In this document: piece after piece, positions 25,060 to 25,333 of the stretch
Position numbering within the stretch: position 1 is the stretch's first letter
Layout: each line of letters starts with the position of its first letter
Assembly: GCA_015522955.1 (NCBI GenBank)
Contig: WALG01000130.1
Location: 1-25,333, forward strand
DNA: 25,333 nt
Source of the DNA: DHVE2 group archaeon
Lineage (GTDB): Archaea > Thermoplasmatota > Thermoplasmata > Thermoplasmatales > Aciduliprofundaceae
Direction of reading: 5' to 3'
Made by a program: the position numbers and the translations under genes
Notes under the pieces: generated by a model
The model's database searches: none
What the model saw: only the letters and a program-made list of their open reading frames with translations
Told to the model about the DNA's origin: nothing

Positions 25060-25333
25060 ATGCACAAATGGAGTTTGTGGGTAAATGCTATGTTTCTCCT
25101 TACCCTGATTGTTATCTCTAACTTTACAATATTATTTGTAAATGCATCAGATAGTTCGAGTGGCACGATAATTTACTCTTCAATAATAATTCACAGTAAT
25201 GCGGAATTGAAGAAGATGGCACAGAAAATGCACTGGCCCGGAAATGGTAGTGCGATAAACCCCTACGTAATTGAAGGCTACAACCTCACTCCTCCACTGG
25301 GAATTGATGGTATATCGATACAGAATACCTCAC
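25060..25333 (+). CDS. Secreted NosD-like beta-helix surface protein, N-terminal part (runs off the window)
   Basis: Ninety-one codons are visible and the frame stays open to the window edge. Residues ~1-30 are a signal peptide (WSLWVNAMFLLTLIVISNFTILFVNA). Then comes IIIHSNAELKKMAQKMHWPG and NGSAINPYVIEGYNL, the characteristic entry segment (ELxxMAxxxxWPGxGxxxNPYVIEGYxI) of archaeal right-handed beta-helix proteins of the NosD/copper-binding-like repeat family, followed by GIDGISIQNTS, the first coil. Such proteins are usually large and surface-exposed, with roles in adhesion or polysaccharide binding that are mostly unproven. The start is the first ATG after an in-frame stop at 25054-25056. 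A stop or frameshift beyond the edge cannot be excluded. Confidence 0.75.
   Translation, partial: MHKWSLWVNAMFLLTLIVISNFTILFVNASDSSSGTIIYSSIIIHSNAELKKMAQKMHWPGNGSAINPYVIEGYNLTPPLGIDGISIQNTS

Overview
The window looks like a compact archaeal chromosome segment, most probably from the Thermoplasmatota and close to the DHVE2 / Aciduliprofundum lineage. That placement is inference from gene content; no search was run. The archaeal hallmarks are an AglB/Stt3 oligosaccharyltransferase, a DRG-type GTPase with a TGS domain, an archaeal phosphopantetheine adenylyltransferase fused to an NTPase, a DUF2116-like Zn-ribbon protein, and a partial surface beta-helix protein. Promoters are also archaeal: AT-rich TATA-like boxes lie about 22-29 nt before many first-gene start codons, implying leaderless mRNAs, while downstream operon genes carry Shine-Dalgarno (SD) motifs. 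I see no rRNA, tRNA, CRISPR array or insertion sequence, and no gene-free stretch longer than about 170 bases.

Layout. (1) 91-3356, plus: TrmB-like regulator, radical SAM/SPASM enzyme and B12-binding-domain radical SAM enzyme in a tight operon. (2) 3357-4454, minus: DRG-family GTPase, divergent from (3) urocanate hydratase at 4549-6198. (4) 6245-7289, plus: a RuvC/RNase H-fold-like protein and a small helical protein. (5) 7291-14309, minus: a 2083-residue AglB with an additional ~1180-residue extracellular beta-domain tail, translationally coupled to a 256-residue membrane-anchored surface protein. (6) 14480-15295, plus: spermidine-synthase-family enzyme, overlapping tail to tail with (7) 15245-17469, minus: a membrane-anchored lamin-tail/phospholipase D protein and a small two-TM protein. 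(8) 17617-23758, plus: two DUF4430 (transcobalamin-C-like) surface proteins followed by a complete ECF transporter (EcfT, fused EcfA1A2, S component). (9) 23740-24972, minus: the PPAT-NTPase fusion and the Zn-ribbon protein. (10) 25060 to the edge, plus: start of a NosD-like beta-helix protein.

The most interesting system is region 8. One protein joins a transcobalamin-C-like domain to an eight-unit PQQ-type beta-propeller and a C-terminal membrane anchor; the next is anchored at its N-terminus and has its own DUF4430 domain; both sit directly before an ECF importer whose S component looks CbrT-like. I infer a surface capture-and-import system for cobalamin or another corrinoid, assembled from parts unlike the BtuB/BtuF/BtuCD route. 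The window also encodes a potential corrinoid user, the B12-binding radical SAM protein. The second main point is the giant AglB tail. The third is architecture: all four convergent gene pairs abut or overlap (0 nt, 1 nt, 51-nt overlap, 19-nt overlap).
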